DNA of 64,000 nucleotides from Dyadobacter sp. CY312 (GCF_021390535.1 NZ_JAJUXG010000009.1:248001-312000); one strand, 5' to 3'; shown: positions 1 through 9,426, counted from the first letter of the stretch. The notes: generated by a model from the letters alone, not told the origin. Program-made: numbers and translations.

Positions 1-321
1 GTCATTCCCAAATATAATCCCTGTTTCTGTTTTGTCCAGAAAATCGATATCCAGACCAGACATTTCAAGCGCTTCCCTGGTGGACATATAGGCATAAATG
101 GCAGGTTGATGCATTCCAAGGCGTTGCCTGCGCGAAAGCAACCACTTCAAATCCGGTTCCTTCACCATACCGGTTAAGGCAGATCGGAAACCAAAATCCT
201 TTCGAACCTGATCATATACGATGCCACTGGTACCTGTGTACAATGATTTTGTTACTTCGTCCAGGTTTTCACCCAGGCAAGAATATATTCCAATTCCGGT
301 TACTACAACTCTGTGGTTCAT
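1..321 (-). CDS. beta-ketoacyl-ACP synthase, N-terminal part (runs off left edge)
   Basis: The ATG at 321 opens a frame with no stop down to base 1, giving 107 residues beginning MNHRVVVTGIGIYSCLGENL, the classic N-terminal strand of FabF-type condensing enzymes. The catalytic Cys and both His lie beyond the window, so activity cannot be judged. It starts 3 nt after the stop of the ketoreductase gene, so it is the third gene of a TAL–KR–KS transcript. By context it would elongate the aryl-polyene chain. Family assignment is firm; the exact role (elongating KS or partner subunit) is inference. Confidence 0.85.
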   Translation of the reverse strand, partial: MNHRVVVTGIGIYSCLGENLDEVTKSLYTGTSGIVYDQVRKDFGFRSALTGMVKEPDLKWLLSRRQRLGMHQPAIYAYMSTREALEMSGLDIDFLDKTETGIIFGND

Positions 322-324
322 GAG

Positions 325-1056
325 TTACGAGTAAATCCCTCCATTTATATTTACAACCTCGCCTGTTATATAGGCGGCTTTATCTGAACAAAGGAAACTT
401 ACTAAATGTGCCACTTCATCCGGTTTTCCAAAACGGTTCATCGGAATCATTTGTTTCAATTCGTCCTCGTTCAGGTCTTTGGTCATATCACTGGTAATAA
501 AACCTGGCGCAACGGCATTCACTGTAATCTTCCTCTTGGCAACTTCCTGCGCAAGTGCTTTGGTCGCTGCAACAATAGCACCTTTTGCGGCAGAATAATT
601 GGTTTGTCCGGCTACGCCTTTCATTCCCGAAACCGATGCGATGTTCACAATTCGCCCGGAACGTTTTCTCAGCATTTGCTGGATAGCATTTTGGGTAACG
701 TTGAATAATCCTTTGGTAGAAATATTCATCACATCATCCCAATCCTTTTCCGGCATCCACATAAACAGTCCGTCGCGGGTTACGCCAGCGTTGTTAACAA
801 GCACGCTAATGTATTTTTCCGGATTTGCTTCGCGCCACGCATTCAGCGCATCATCAACTTCCGTTTTGGTTTGCACGTTAAACTGCAGTAACTCTCCTGT
901 TCCGCCATTTGAGTTAATTTCCGCAAGCGTTTCATCAGCGGCAGCCTGGTTGGAAGAGTAGTTCACCAATATATGTAACCCATGATCTTTTGCAAGCTGC
1001 ACCGCAATGGCTCTGCCCAATCCTCTTGAAGCACCTGTTACCAATGCACAACTCAT
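325..1056 (-). CDS. 3-oxoacyl-ACP reductase (FabG-type SDR) of the pigment cluster
   Basis: This 243-residue protein is a short-chain dehydrogenase/reductase. The NADPH-binding TGASRGLG motif is at residues 7–14, NNAG at 88–91, and the catalytic Ser141, Tyr154 and Lys158 (YSAAK) are present. The C-terminus ends ITGEVVNINGGIYS, as in FabG. It would reduce beta-ketoacyl-ACP intermediates during polyene chain extension. Its ATG overlaps the stop of the upstream ammonia-lyase gene by 4 nt, and a ketosynthase starts 3 nt after it, so the three are translationally coupled. A housekeeping FabG role is possible, but the operon makes a dedicated pigment role more likely. Confidence 0.9.
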   Translation of the reverse strand: MSCALVTGASRGLGRAIAVQLAKDHGLHILVNYSSNQAAADETLAEINSNGGTGELLQFNVQTKTEVDDALNAWREANPEKYISVLVNNAGVTRDGLFMWMPEKDWDDVMNISTKGLFNVTQNAIQQMLRKRSGRIVNIASVSGMKGVAGQTNYSAAKGAIVAATKALAQEVAKRKITVNAVAPGFITSDMTKDLNEDELKQMIPMNRFGKPDEVAHLVSFLCSDKAAYITGEVVNINGGIYS

Positions 1057-2582
1057 AATTTGAAAGGGGTTTCTTTAATGTATTCGTAAACTGCGGCAAT
1101 GCTCTCCGACTGAGGCACATCTTCCTTCACGAAGCTCGCATGTTGTCTTATCTGATTATATACAGACTTGGCATTTGGCGAAAGTCTTTCTTTTTCTTCC
1201 GGATCAAGCAAATCTACCGCCTGGCAAATGGCCATGATATGGATCGACATCACCTGATATGAATTTTCAAGAACCTGTTTTGCAAGAACCGCACTATTGG
1301 TTCCCATACTCACAATATCCTGATTATCATTATTATTTGGAATACTATGTACGTATACCGAATTGGACAATGCCTGGTTTTCCGCTGTCGTTGAAGTTGC
1401 AGTAAACTGTACTCCCTGAAAACCAAAATTCAGCCCCCATGTTCCGGCATTCAGGAAAGGAGGAAATTTGCCGTTCAGTTTGCTGTTCATCAGAAAGTTA
1501 AGCTGACGTTCCATCAGCATAGAAAGTTTGGTAAGGACAATTTTAACCTTATCCATTTCCAGCGAAATGTAGTCTCCATGGAAATTACCACCATGGAAAA
1601 CATTGTTTTCTTCCGGACTCACAATCGGATTATCATTCGTCGAATTCAACTCATTTTCAACGACTTCCTGTGCATACTGAATCGTGTCAACGATTGGTCC
1701 GATGATCTGTGGTACGCAACGTATAGAATAATATTCCTGAATTTTCCTTTCAAACTCAATACGATGAAGCGCAGTGTCGTCTTTGAAAAGCTCTTCGCGG
1801 TTGCGGATCATGCCGCTTCCCTGCGTAAACTCACGCATTTCTTTGGCAACATACTGCTGCCCTTTGTGGTGTTTCACTGCGTTCAGCTGCTCAGAGAAAG
1901 AATCATCAAAAGCTTCAATCACCTCATTCAACATGGAAGAAGCGGCAATAGCCCACTGCACAAGTCTTTTTGCGTAAACAAGGTTGATCGCCGCAATTCC
2001 GGTCATGCAGGAAGTTCCGTTAATCAGTCCCAACCCATCACGAAGTTCCATTTGGAGCGGTGCAATTTCATGTCTGGCAAGAACTTCGGAAGTATTTTTT
2101 CTGACACCATTTTCATATACGTACCCCTCACCTATCAGATTAAGGCCCAGATGAGACAGCTGAACAAGGTCTCCGCTGGCTCCAACGCTCCCATGTTCGA
2201 AAATTTCAGGAACGATGCCTTTGTTCAAAAACAACACAAGTTGTTTGATTACGCCACTGCTTATACCTGAGTTCGCCTGTAAAAACGCATTGAGGCGAGC
2301 AACCATCACACTCCTTGCGTAGATTTCATTAAGCGGTCGACCTATACCGCTGGAATGGCTGCGAATCAGGTTATATTGTAAACTATTTAGTTTATCAGTT
2401 TCTATTCTGTACTGAGCCATAGGCCCAAAACCAGTGTTGATCCCGTAAATAATTTTGTCTTTGGAGAAATCTGTTAAAAAAGTAAAAGACTTGGCAACCT
2501 TATTGAGAGCATCCTCCGCCAGGATAAATTCTTTCTTTTCAAATGCATATTGCTCGATCTGAGCTAATGAAATACTATTCAT
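1053..2582 (-). CDS. tyrosine ammonia-lyase (HAL/PAL/TAL family)
   Basis: This 509-residue aromatic amino-acid lyase carries the Ala-Ser-Gly triad at 135–137 (GSVGASGDLVQLSHL) that cyclises to the MIO cofactor. It also has the catalytic Tyr46 loop (YGINTGFG) and NNNDNQD near the C-terminal third. The sequence closely resembles the Flavobacterium johnsoniae flexirubin-associated TAL as I recall it, including the RSHSSG segment at 75–79. TAL deaminates tyrosine to 4-coumarate, the starter of the aryl polyene. It is the first gene of a minus-strand operon with KR and KS. Histidine ammonia-lyase is the main alternative: the Ser-His selectivity pair resembles HutH. However, no hut genes are nearby and the pigment context favours tyrosine. 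Confidence 0.88.
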   Translation of the reverse strand: MNSISLAQIEQYAFEKKEFILAEDALNKVAKSFTFLTDFSKDKIIYGINTGFGPMAQYRIETDKLNSLQYNLIRSHSSGIGRPLNEIYARSVMVARLNAFLQANSGISSGVIKQLVLFLNKGIVPEIFEHGSVGASGDLVQLSHLGLNLIGEGYVYENGVRKNTSEVLARHEIAPLQMELRDGLGLINGTSCMTGIAAINLVYAKRLVQWAIAASSMLNEVIEAFDDSFSEQLNAVKHHKGQQYVAKEMREFTQGSGMIRNREELFKDDTALHRIEFERKIQEYYSIRCVPQIIGPIVDTIQYAQEVVENELNSTNDNPIVSPEENNVFHGGNFHGDYISLEMDKVKIVLTKLSMLMERQLNFLMNSKLNGKFPPFLNAGTWGLNFGFQGVQFTATSTTAENQALSNSVYVHSIPNNNDNQDIVSMGTNSAVLAKQVLENSYQVMSIHIMAICQAVDLLDPEEKERLSPNAKSVYNQIRQHASFVKEDVPQSESIAAVYEYIKETPFKL

Positions 2583-2608
2583 TTATTGATACCGAAATTA
2601 AATAACAT

Positions 2609-2640
2609 GTAAAATAAATCTTTTTTTACGGTTTTGACAA
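2609..2640 (-). promoter_or_regulatory. possible promoter of the TAL–KR–KS operon
   Basis: On the minus strand a TTG (2640–2638) is followed after 21 nt by TATTTTAC (2616–2609), a partial match to the Bacteroidota TTG/TAnnTTTG promoter. It lies 27 nt upstream of the lyase ATG. The −7 element lacks the final TG, so this is a weak call. Confidence 0.35.
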
Positions 2641-2674
2641 GTTTGGATTTCCAACCTTATTGAACATTAATAAG

Positions 2675-2705
2675 TTGCCGGAAGCCGCACATTTAATTAT
2701 TTTTG
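2675..2705 (+). promoter_or_regulatory. promoter of the MMPL fusion/oxidoreductase/halogenase operon
   Basis: TTG at 2675–2677 is followed after 20 nt by TATTTTTG at 2698–2705. This matches the Bacteroidota primary-sigma consensus (TTG, 19–21 nt, TAnnTTTG) exactly. Transcription would begin near 2712, about 20 nt before the ATG at 2731. It drives the plus-strand half of the divergent pigment locus. Confidence 0.6.
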
Positions 2706-2730
2706 CCCACCACTCACGTTTAACCTATTC

Positions 2731-5700
2731 ATGATCGGGGAATTATTATTCAAGCTTAACCTACTCCTGTCGAAACACAAAGCTGTTTTTTTTCTTTGCC
2801 TGATCGGCCTGATCGGAGTTCTTGGCTATGGTATTTCCCGGCTCAGGGTAACAGAGAGCATATTTGCCACCTTGCCGAAGGGTGAAAAATTCGAGGAGTT
2901 CACCCAGCTCATCGAGAATAAAAACATTGTTAATCAAATTGTATTTTCTCTGGAAAACGATCCAGAAAACAGTGGTGACGAATCCCTGGAAATGGTAGAA
3001 GTTTTTGCAGATTCTTTAAAACCTCTGGCAAAATATATCAAAAATATTCAGTCCGTTCGGCCGGACATACAACAGGATGTATACAACTTTACCTATACGC
3101 ACTTCCCGGAACTGATCGATTCCGCTTACTACAAGCACATCAATAACAAAATACAGCCTGACTCTGTACACATTTCCATAAGTTCCGCTTACAGGCAGTT
3201 GCTAACACCAGGTGGCTCATTTTTGAAACAATTTGTAGTTAACGATCCACTCGGAATAACCGCACCGTATTTCCGTTCACTTAATAATGCCAATAATTCC
3301 ACGGGAATGACCGTGGAGGAAGGCGTGATGTTCTCCGCCGACCGCAAACAAATCATTGTAACAGCATCAACAGCATATGATTCCGGCAATTCAGCACTGA
3401 ATGTAGAGCTGTTTGGTAAAATGGAGGACTTTAAGGCACGATGGAATAAAAGGTATCCCAAGAGCCGGATGTCATACTTCGGCACGTTTGAGATAGCTGC
3501 CCGCAATGCCATTCAGGTGAAGCAGGATTCCGCCAAAACAATGACGATCGCACTGATCGCTATTTTGATCATTCTAATTGCCTACTACCGCAAGCTGCTC
3601 ATCCCCTTTTTTCTCATTTTGCCTGGTATTTTCGGAGGCATTTTTGGTCTGGGAATCATAGGTTTTTTCAGGCCGGAAATATCGGGAATATCACTTGCCA
3701 CCGGCGCTGTTATTTTCGGAATTCTGCTCGACTATGCGTTTCATTTTTTCACGCACCTTCGCCACACAGGATCCATTTCAGGTACGGTCAGAGAAGTGAG
3801 CGCTCCGCTACTGACAGGGAGCCTCACCACCGTGCTGGCTTTCTCTGCACTTCAATTTACAAACTCAGTGGTGTTGCAGGATTTCGGTTTATTCGCGGCA
3901 TTGAGCCTCACCGGAGCAGCCATTTTTACCCTCGTAGCGCTGCCACTCATTCTCGAAAGTCTGTCTTTTGACTACAATAAAATTCCCGGCAACACTAAGT
4001 TCTTTAACATACCGACTATCCCCGGGAAATTTAAATCGGCAAGCCTTGTCGTTATTGCCCTGTTGACTTTTGTTTTCCTCTATTTTGCGAGGTTCACTGA
4101 ATTTGACAGCAGTCTGGAAAGTTTAAGTATGCAAAATGACGATCTGAAAGATCGCGAGGAAAAACTTACCGGAATTAATCCAGACAGAGACAAAAGGATA
4201 TATGTTTTTTCAGCTGACAAACTAAAAGAGCATGCAGAAGAGGCAAATCAGCTGGTTTATCAAAAGCTAAGCAGATTCAAAGCCAACGAAACGGTGAAAG
4301 ACTTTGTTTCATCAGGCGCCTTCGCCATTCCGGAGAAAACGAAACAGGAAAGACGAAACCGTTGGGAATCATTCTGGAATCCTGATCGGAAAATCCAGAC
4401 GTTCAACTCCATCGATCGATCCATCGCCGGAACAGGTTTTAACCCATCTGCATTCGATGGTTTCAAAAGTTGGATTTCAGGGCATGAGGAGGATTTCCTT
4501 GATGAAACTGAATTATTCAATCAGTTGGGACTTGATAACCTTTCGGTGTCTGACTCTTTGAAAACAACCCTCATCACAACGGTAACTGTACCTAAAAACC
4601 GGCTTACCTATGTTAAAAGCGAGTTGAGAAAAATTCAGGGAGTCTCTATTTTTGATCGGGGCGAGCTAGCAGGATCACTTCTAACTTTGGTAAAAGAAGA
4701 TTTCAACTACATTCTATTTATATCTGCGTCCATCGTATTCTTCACACTATTGATTGTTTATGGCAGAATTGAACTGACCTTACTCACATTTTTACCGATG
4801 GTGATTAGTTGGATCTGGATATTTGGCATTGCCGCTATTCTTGGCATAAAATTCAATTTTGTGAATGTCGTCATCACTACATTCATTTTCGGCCTGGGCG
4901 ACGATTTCAGCATTTTCGTAACCGACGGATTACTCAATAAGTATAAAACCGGCAAGGAAACGCTCCGATCCTATCAGTCCGCCATCGTATTATCAGCGTT
5001 AACGACCATAGTAGGAACCGGCGTCTTGTTCTTTGCCGAACATCCCGCAATTCATTCCATTGCCTTTGTCAGCGTGCTTGGCATCGTATGCATTCTCATT
5101 GTATCCTTTGTTGTTCAACCAGTCATCTTTGATCTTTTTGTTCAAAATAGAGTAGAGCGCAAAAAGGCACCAGTTACATTTCTGCCATTTCTGCTTAGTA
5201 TTTCCAGTTTCACTTATTTTCTCTCCGGCTGCCTTTTTCTGCATTCCAAGCTTATAACGATTCTGTTGTTGCCAATATCGCGGCGCAGGAAAAAAGCAAT
5301 GATCAATCGTTCTCTTTCATTTTATGCCAGGACTGTTATTTACTCCGGTCCTCATGTGAAAAAGAATGTTTCGGGTAAGGAACACTTAAATGTCGATAAG
5401 CCAGTAATTTTTATCGCCAATCACACTTCGTTTCTGGATATTCTACTGGCCATCATGCTTAGTCCAAAAATTGTTTTGATGGTCAAGGGTTGGGTATACA
5501 ACTCTCCCTTTTTCGGTCCGATTATCCGTTATGCTGGCTATGTATACACAGACGATGGACCGGAGGAAAACATCCAAAAAATGAGAGCTCTGGTCGCCGA
5601 CGGCTATTCGTTGCTCGTGTTCCCCGAAGGCACACGCTCTCAGGATGGGACTATTGGTCGCTTTCACAAAGGGGCCTTTTTTCTGGCAGAACAGCTCGAA

Positions 5701-6573
5701 CTGGATATTCAGCCATTGCTGATTCACGGTGCCTCGGAAGTTTTGCCAAAAGGTGATTTCCTGATCCGGCCAGGTGCTCTAAACGTGCGTGTTTTACCAA
5801 GAATTAATTTTAAGGACGAAAAGTGGGGTGTCCAACTGCGGGATAAGACAAAAAACATTTCTCAGTTTTTCAAATCCGAATTCGCCGGATTCAAATCCGA
5901 AATGGAGGACACATCTTATCTGAAACACAGAATCTTCACCAATTACGTATTTAAAGGCCCGGTGCTGGAATGGTATTTCAAAGCGAAATGGCAACTGGAA
6001 GAGAAAAATTACGCCTGCTACAACGCGTTAATAGATGCTCGCGAAAATATTATGGATATCGGTTGCGGATATGGATACCTATCCTATTATCTGCATTACT
6101 GCAATCCAGAAAGAAAAATAGTTGGGGTAGATTATGATGACGAAAAAATTACAATAGCTAAAAACGGTTACAATAAAACGGGAAATCTGCACTTTTTATC
6201 AGCAGACGTCATGACGCTAAGTATTGGGAGTCAGGATGTCATTTTTTTAAATGATATACTCCATTATTTATCCAAAGAAAAACAACTTACTTTGCTGAAA
6301 AATTGCGCTGACGCATTGCTTAATGACGGTATAATTTTCATTCGCGACGGAATTACCGATCAGCAGGAAAAACACAAAAATACCGAACGGACAGAAGCGC
6401 TGTCGACCGGTTTATTTTCTTTTAATAAAAAGATGGAGGATTTTCACTTCTTTTCGGCTAATGACATAAGGGATTTTGCCAGAAACAATAATCTGTCTTT
6501 CGAAATGCAGGAACATTCGGGCACCACGTCCAATGTACTTTTCATTTTAAGAAAGTGCTTAAATCCAGCCTGA
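2731..6573 (+). CDS. trifunctional MMPL transporter / PlsC-type acyltransferase / SAM methyltransferase
   Basis: This single 1,280-residue frame holds three modules. Residues about 1–815 form an RND/MMPL transporter, with a TM helix at about 18–35, a periplasmic loop, a TM block starting near 270, a second loop, and a TM block from about 655. Residues about 860–1060 form a lysophospholipid-type acyltransferase, with HX4D at His898–Asp903 and FPEGTR at 964–969. Residues about 1080–1280 form a class I methyltransferase, with its SAM loop DIGCGYGY starting at Asp1109. The frame is open throughout, so this is a true fusion. MMPL exporters are standard in aryl-polyene clusters; the acyltransferase may lipidate or esterify the pigment and the methyltransferase may modify the ring. 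It is first gene of a plus-strand operon. Confidence 0.9.
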   Translation: MIGELLFKLNLLLSKHKAVFFLCLIGLIGVLGYGISRLRVTESIFATLPKGEKFEEFTQLIENKNIVNQIVFSLENDPENSGDESLEMVEVFADSLKPLAKYIKNIQSVRPDIQQDVYNFTYTHFPELIDSAYYKHINNKIQPDSVHISISSAYRQLLTPGGSFLKQFVVNDPLGITAPYFRSLNNANNSTGMTVEEGVMFSADRKQIIVTASTAYDSGNSALNVELFGKMEDFKARWNKRYPKSRMSYFGTFEIAARNAIQVKQDSAKTMTIALIAILIILIAYYRKLLIPFFLILPGIFGGIFGLGIIGFFRPEISGISLATGAVIFGILLDYAFHFFTHLRHTGSISGTVREVSAPLLTGSLTTVLAFSALQFTNSVVLQDFGLFAALSLTGAAIFTLVALPLILESLSFDYNKIPGNTKFFNIPTIPGKFKSASLVVIALLTFVFLYFARFTEFDSSLESLSMQNDDLKDREEKLTGINPDRDKRIYVFSADKLKEHAEEANQLVYQKLSRFKANETVKDFVSSGAFAIPEKTKQERRNRWESFWNPDRKIQTFNSIDRSIAGTGFNPSAFDGFKSWISGHEEDFLDETELFNQLGLDNLSVSDSLKTTLITTVTVPKNRLTYVKSELRKIQGVSIFDRGELAGSLLTLVKEDFNYILFISASIVFFTLLIVYGRIELTLLTFLPMVISWIWIFGIAAILGIKFNFVNVVITTFIFGLGDDFSIFVTDGLLNKYKTGKETLRSYQSAIVLSALTTIVGTGVLFFAEHPAIHSIAFVSVLGIVCILIVSFVVQPVIFDLFVQNRVERKKAPVTFLPFLLSISSFTYFLSGCLFLHSKLITILLLPISRRRKKAMINRSLSFYARTVIYSGPHVKKNVSGKEHLNVDKPVIFIANHTSFLDILLAIMLSPKIVLMVKGWVYNSPFFGPIIRYAGYVYTDDGPEENIQKMRALVADGYSLLVFPEGTRSQDGTIGRFHKGAFFLAEQLELDIQPLLIHGASEVLPKGDFLIRPGALNVRVLPRINFKDEKWGVQLRDKTKNISQFFKSEFAGFKSEMEDTSYLKHRIFTNYVFKGPVLEWYFKAKWQLEEKNYACYNALIDARENIMDIGCGYGYLSYYLHYCNPERKIVGVDYDDEKITIAKNGYNKTGNLHFLSADVMTLSIGSQDVIFLNDILHYLSKEKQLTLLKNCADALLNDGIIFIRDGITDQQEKHKNTERTEALSTGLFSFNKKMEDFHFFSANDIRDFARNNNLSFEMQEHSGTTSNVLFILRKCLNPA

Positions 6574-6618
6574 TTACATATAAAAGCTATCACCACACCA
6601 CTATTTCATCATACTTAC

Positions 6619-8148
6619 ATGCCCAAACTCACCGAAAAAGAATATGACTTCGTCATCGTTGGGAGCGGACTTGGTGGCCTCGTCTGTGGTTACATTCTGG
6701 CATCGGAAGGTTACAGTGTAGCCATTTTGGAGAAAAACCATCAGATAGGTGGCCACTTACAGGTGTATAGCAGAGATAAGACCATTTTCGACACCGGTGT
6801 TCACTACGTGGGAAGTTTAAATGAAGGTGAAAATCTTCATCAGTTTTTCAAGTATTTTCAAATACTGGACAAGCTGAAACTGAAAAAAATGGATGAGGAT
6901 AAGTTTGATGTGATTCGATTTGACGATGGAAGTGAATACGAATACGCCCAGGGTTACGAGGCTTTCCAGAAAAAGCTGATTGAATATTTCCCTGAGGAAG
7001 AGAATGCGATTCATACCTATTGCAACAAGATCAAGGAGGTATGCAGCAAATTCCCTCTGTATAATTTACGCGTGTCCGGCGAAAGCTATCAGATGGATGG
7101 TGATCTTCTGAACTTAAATGCACATGCTTACATCGCTTCCCTGACTTCGAATGTACGCTTGCAAAATGTACTTGCGGGTTCTAACCTTTTGTATGCGGGC
7201 GTGAGGGAAATGACTCCGTTTTACCTGCATGCATTGATCATGAACAGTTATTTATCAGGATCTTACAAGTTTATTGACGGCGGTTCGCAGATAGCCATCC
7301 TTATGAGCCGGGGAATACGCACTTTGGGCGGCGAAATTTACAAACACAAAAAAGTAACAGGAGCAGACTATGATGATACCGGAAGGATTACGAATGTAAT
7401 ACTGGAAAATGGCGAGAAGGTCAAAGGCAAAACCTTCATTTCCAATGTACATCCCGCTGTTACCATTGATATTTTTGGAGAGGAGCACTTTTTGAATGTT
7501 TACAAAAACAGAATTAAAGGTCTGGAAAACACCATCTCCACATTTCTTGTGCATTTGTCTTTTCATGAAAACACATTTGAGTACCTCAACCACAACATTT
7601 ATCAGCACCATATAGATGACGTCTGGGGTGGAATCGATTATGACGAGGAAACGTGGCCACAGACCTATTTTGTTTGCACACCTTATATTTCGAGGAACAG
7701 CAAGTACGCGGAGTCCATGTCGATTATGACTTATATGAAAACGTCGGAAACCGAAAAGTGGGCACATACATTCAGGACCGTTTCGGAACCTGGTGAGCGG
7801 GAAACGGAATATCATCGTTTCAAAAAAGAAAAAGAAGCCAAAGTTTTGAAGAAAATCGAAGAGGTGTTTCCTGGCATTACGTCAAAAATTAAAAGTGTAC
7901 ACAGCGCTACTCCGCTCACTTTCAGAGATTATATCGGAAATAGAGATGGGGCGCTTTACGGAATTCTGAAAAACTCCAATTCCCCTTCCAGAACACAGAT
8001 TAATACCAAAACAAGAGTACCAAATCTGCACCTGACAGGACAAAATATTTCGATGCATGGTATACTTGGAGTCACTGTGAGTGCCTTTGTTACCTGCTTT
8101 GCTTTTGTTGATAAAAATAAACTCATTCAAAAAGTTATAAATGCGTAG
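6619..8148 (+). CDS. phytoene-desaturase-like FAD/NAD(P) oxidoreductase
   Basis: This 509-residue flavoprotein has an N-terminal dinucleotide fold: VGSGLGG around residues 14–20, with the ribose-binding Glu38 in ILEKN. The C-terminus contains LTGQNISMHGILGVTVSAF, typical of the CrtI / retinol-saturase amine-oxidase-like family. It would oxidise or reduce a conjugated chain or aromatic ring. In this cluster the polyene or the dialkylresorcinol precursor is the likely substrate, but the sequence does not decide. It begins 46 nt after the transporter fusion and ends 2 nt before the halogenase gene, so the three are probably co-transcribed. A carotenoid role is possible but no other crt gene is nearby. 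Confidence 0.82.
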   Translation: MPKLTEKEYDFVIVGSGLGGLVCGYILASEGYSVAILEKNHQIGGHLQVYSRDKTIFDTGVHYVGSLNEGENLHQFFKYFQILDKLKLKKMDEDKFDVIRFDDGSEYEYAQGYEAFQKKLIEYFPEEENAIHTYCNKIKEVCSKFPLYNLRVSGESYQMDGDLLNLNAHAYIASLTSNVRLQNVLAGSNLLYAGVREMTPFYLHALIMNSYLSGSYKFIDGGSQIAILMSRGIRTLGGEIYKHKKVTGADYDDTGRITNVILENGEKVKGKTFISNVHPAVTIDIFGEEHFLNVYKNRIKGLENTISTFLVHLSFHENTFEYLNHNIYQHHIDDVWGGIDYDEETWPQTYFVCTPYISRNSKYAESMSIMTYMKTSETEKWAHTFRTVSEPGERETEYHRFKKEKEAKVLKKIEEVFPGITSKIKSVHSATPLTFRDYIGNRDGALYGILKNSNSPSRTQINTKTRVPNLHLTGQNISMHGILGVTVSAFVTCFAFVDKNKLIQKVINA

Positions 8149-8150
8149 TC

Positions 8151-9386
8151 ATGCAAAAAGTTGATGTTTTGGTTATTGGCGCCGGTCCGGCAGGGAGTGT
8201 TGCTGCTTCCTATCTTAAAAAACAAGGATACGATGTGACCATTCTCGAAAAAGAGAAGTTTCCCCGGTTTCAGATTGGAGAGAGCCTTTTGCCTTGCTGC
8301 ATGGAGCATTTGGAAGAGTCGGGACTCCGGGAGGCTGTTGAGGCCAAAAATTTCCAAAAGAAAACTGGCGCTGCATTTATGCGTGGCGAAAAAAGGTGCG
8401 AATTTCTGTTTTCTGAACAGTACACCAATGGCTGGACTTACACCTGGCAAGTGAAACGGGCAGATTTTGACCTTACACTCGCAGAGGCTGCCAGAGCAAA
8501 AGGTGTTGATGTAAATTTTGAATGTGAAGTTTTGAACGTTGATGCTACCCTGGAACGCCAGATCACGGAATATAAAGATGTCAATGGTAAAATCGATCAT
8601 ATAGAATCCCGGTTTATCATTGACTCCAGCGGTTATGGCCGGGTTTTACCACGCCTGTTTGACTTGAGCAAACCATCCGCATTCACACCTCGTGGCGCCG
8701 TATTTTCGCATCTGGAAGACAACAAACGAACAGAAAAGACAAGCAATAACATATTTGTTCACTCTTTTGATAACAACAAATCATGGATTTGGGCAATACC
8801 ATTTTCTGACGGATCAACCTCGGTTGGTATTGTGGGTGACAAGGAGAAAATTATTGAATTAGCAGCCAACGACGGCGAAAAGTACAAGGAGTTTATCCGG
8901 GGCTTTGAAGATTTAAACGGTCGTTTTGCCGAGTCAGAATTGAAGTTTGAACCAAAAAATATCCTGGGGTATTCAGTTGGTGTAAAAACGATGTTCGGCG
9001 AAGGTTTTGTCTTATCCGGTAATAGTACAGAGTTTCTGGATCCTATATTTTCGTCAGGTGTAACATTCGCAACGGCATCCGGTTTGTTGTCCGCAAAAAT
9101 GACTCATAAGCATCTTCAAGGCGAAGTTGTTGACTGGAAAACCGAATATGAAGACGTGGTACAGAACGGCATAAATGTTTTCAGAAGTTATGTAACGGGC
9201 TGGTACAGCGGTGATTTTCAAACAATTGTGTTTACTGATCAAATTGATGTAGAAATAAAAAATCAGATTTGTTCCGTTCTGGCAGGCTACGTTTGGGACA
9301 AATCAAATCCGTTTGTCAAAAAGCATGACACGATTTTACCTACATTGGCGAAGGTGATTAAAATAAAAGAATCTCAGGCGCAGTAG
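8151..9386 (+). CDS. flavin-dependent halogenase-like monooxygenase
   Basis: This 411-residue FAD protein carries the GAGPAG dinucleotide motif (residues 10–15), the FPRFQIGESLLP segment (37–48), and Trp-Ile-Trp-Ala-Ile-Pro at 212–217. The last matches the WxWxIP signature separating flavin-dependent halogenases from ordinary hydroxylases. A lysine pair (Lys70/Lys71) in FQKKTGAAF sits where phenol-type halogenases keep the HOX-relay lysine. It most likely chlorinates the phenolic ring of the pigment, and chlorinated flexirubins are known. It follows the CrtI-like gene by 2 nt and is the last plus-strand gene of the block. The alternative is a geranylgeranyl-reductase-like oxidoreductase, as these families share the fold. 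The substrate is inference. Confidence 0.8.
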   Translation: MQKVDVLVIGAGPAGSVAASYLKKQGYDVTILEKEKFPRFQIGESLLPCCMEHLEESGLREAVEAKNFQKKTGAAFMRGEKRCEFLFSEQYTNGWTYTWQVKRADFDLTLAEAARAKGVDVNFECEVLNVDATLERQITEYKDVNGKIDHIESRFIIDSSGYGRVLPRLFDLSKPSAFTPRGAVFSHLEDNKRTEKTSNNIFVHSFDNNKSWIWAIPFSDGSTSVGIVGDKEKIIELAANDGEKYKEFIRGFEDLNGRFAESELKFEPKNILGYSVGVKTMFGEGFVLSGNSTEFLDPIFSSGVTFATASGLLSAKMTHKHLQGEVVDWKTEYEDVVQNGINVFRSYVTGWYSGDFQTIVFTDQIDVEIKNQICSVLAGYVWDKSNPFVKKHDTILPTLAKVIKIKESQAQ

Positions 9387-9426
9387 GTTTGACATGAAGG
9401 GCGGTTTCAGGAATTCACAAATATTC

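Noticed and set aside
1578..2270. Long plus-strand open frame inside the ammonia-lyase gene
   Set aside because: It mirrors a strongly conserved minus-strand enzyme, and its translation has no coherent domain.
1053..2582. A histidine utilisation (hutH) gene
   Set aside because: The lyase family includes HutH, but no hutU, hutI or hutG is near, and the gene is coupled to a ketoreductase and a ketosynthase in a pigment locus.
7255..7815. Minus-strand 186-codon frame inside the CrtI-like gene
   Set aside because: It is a shadow of a clear plus-strand flavoprotein with no recognisable motif of its own.
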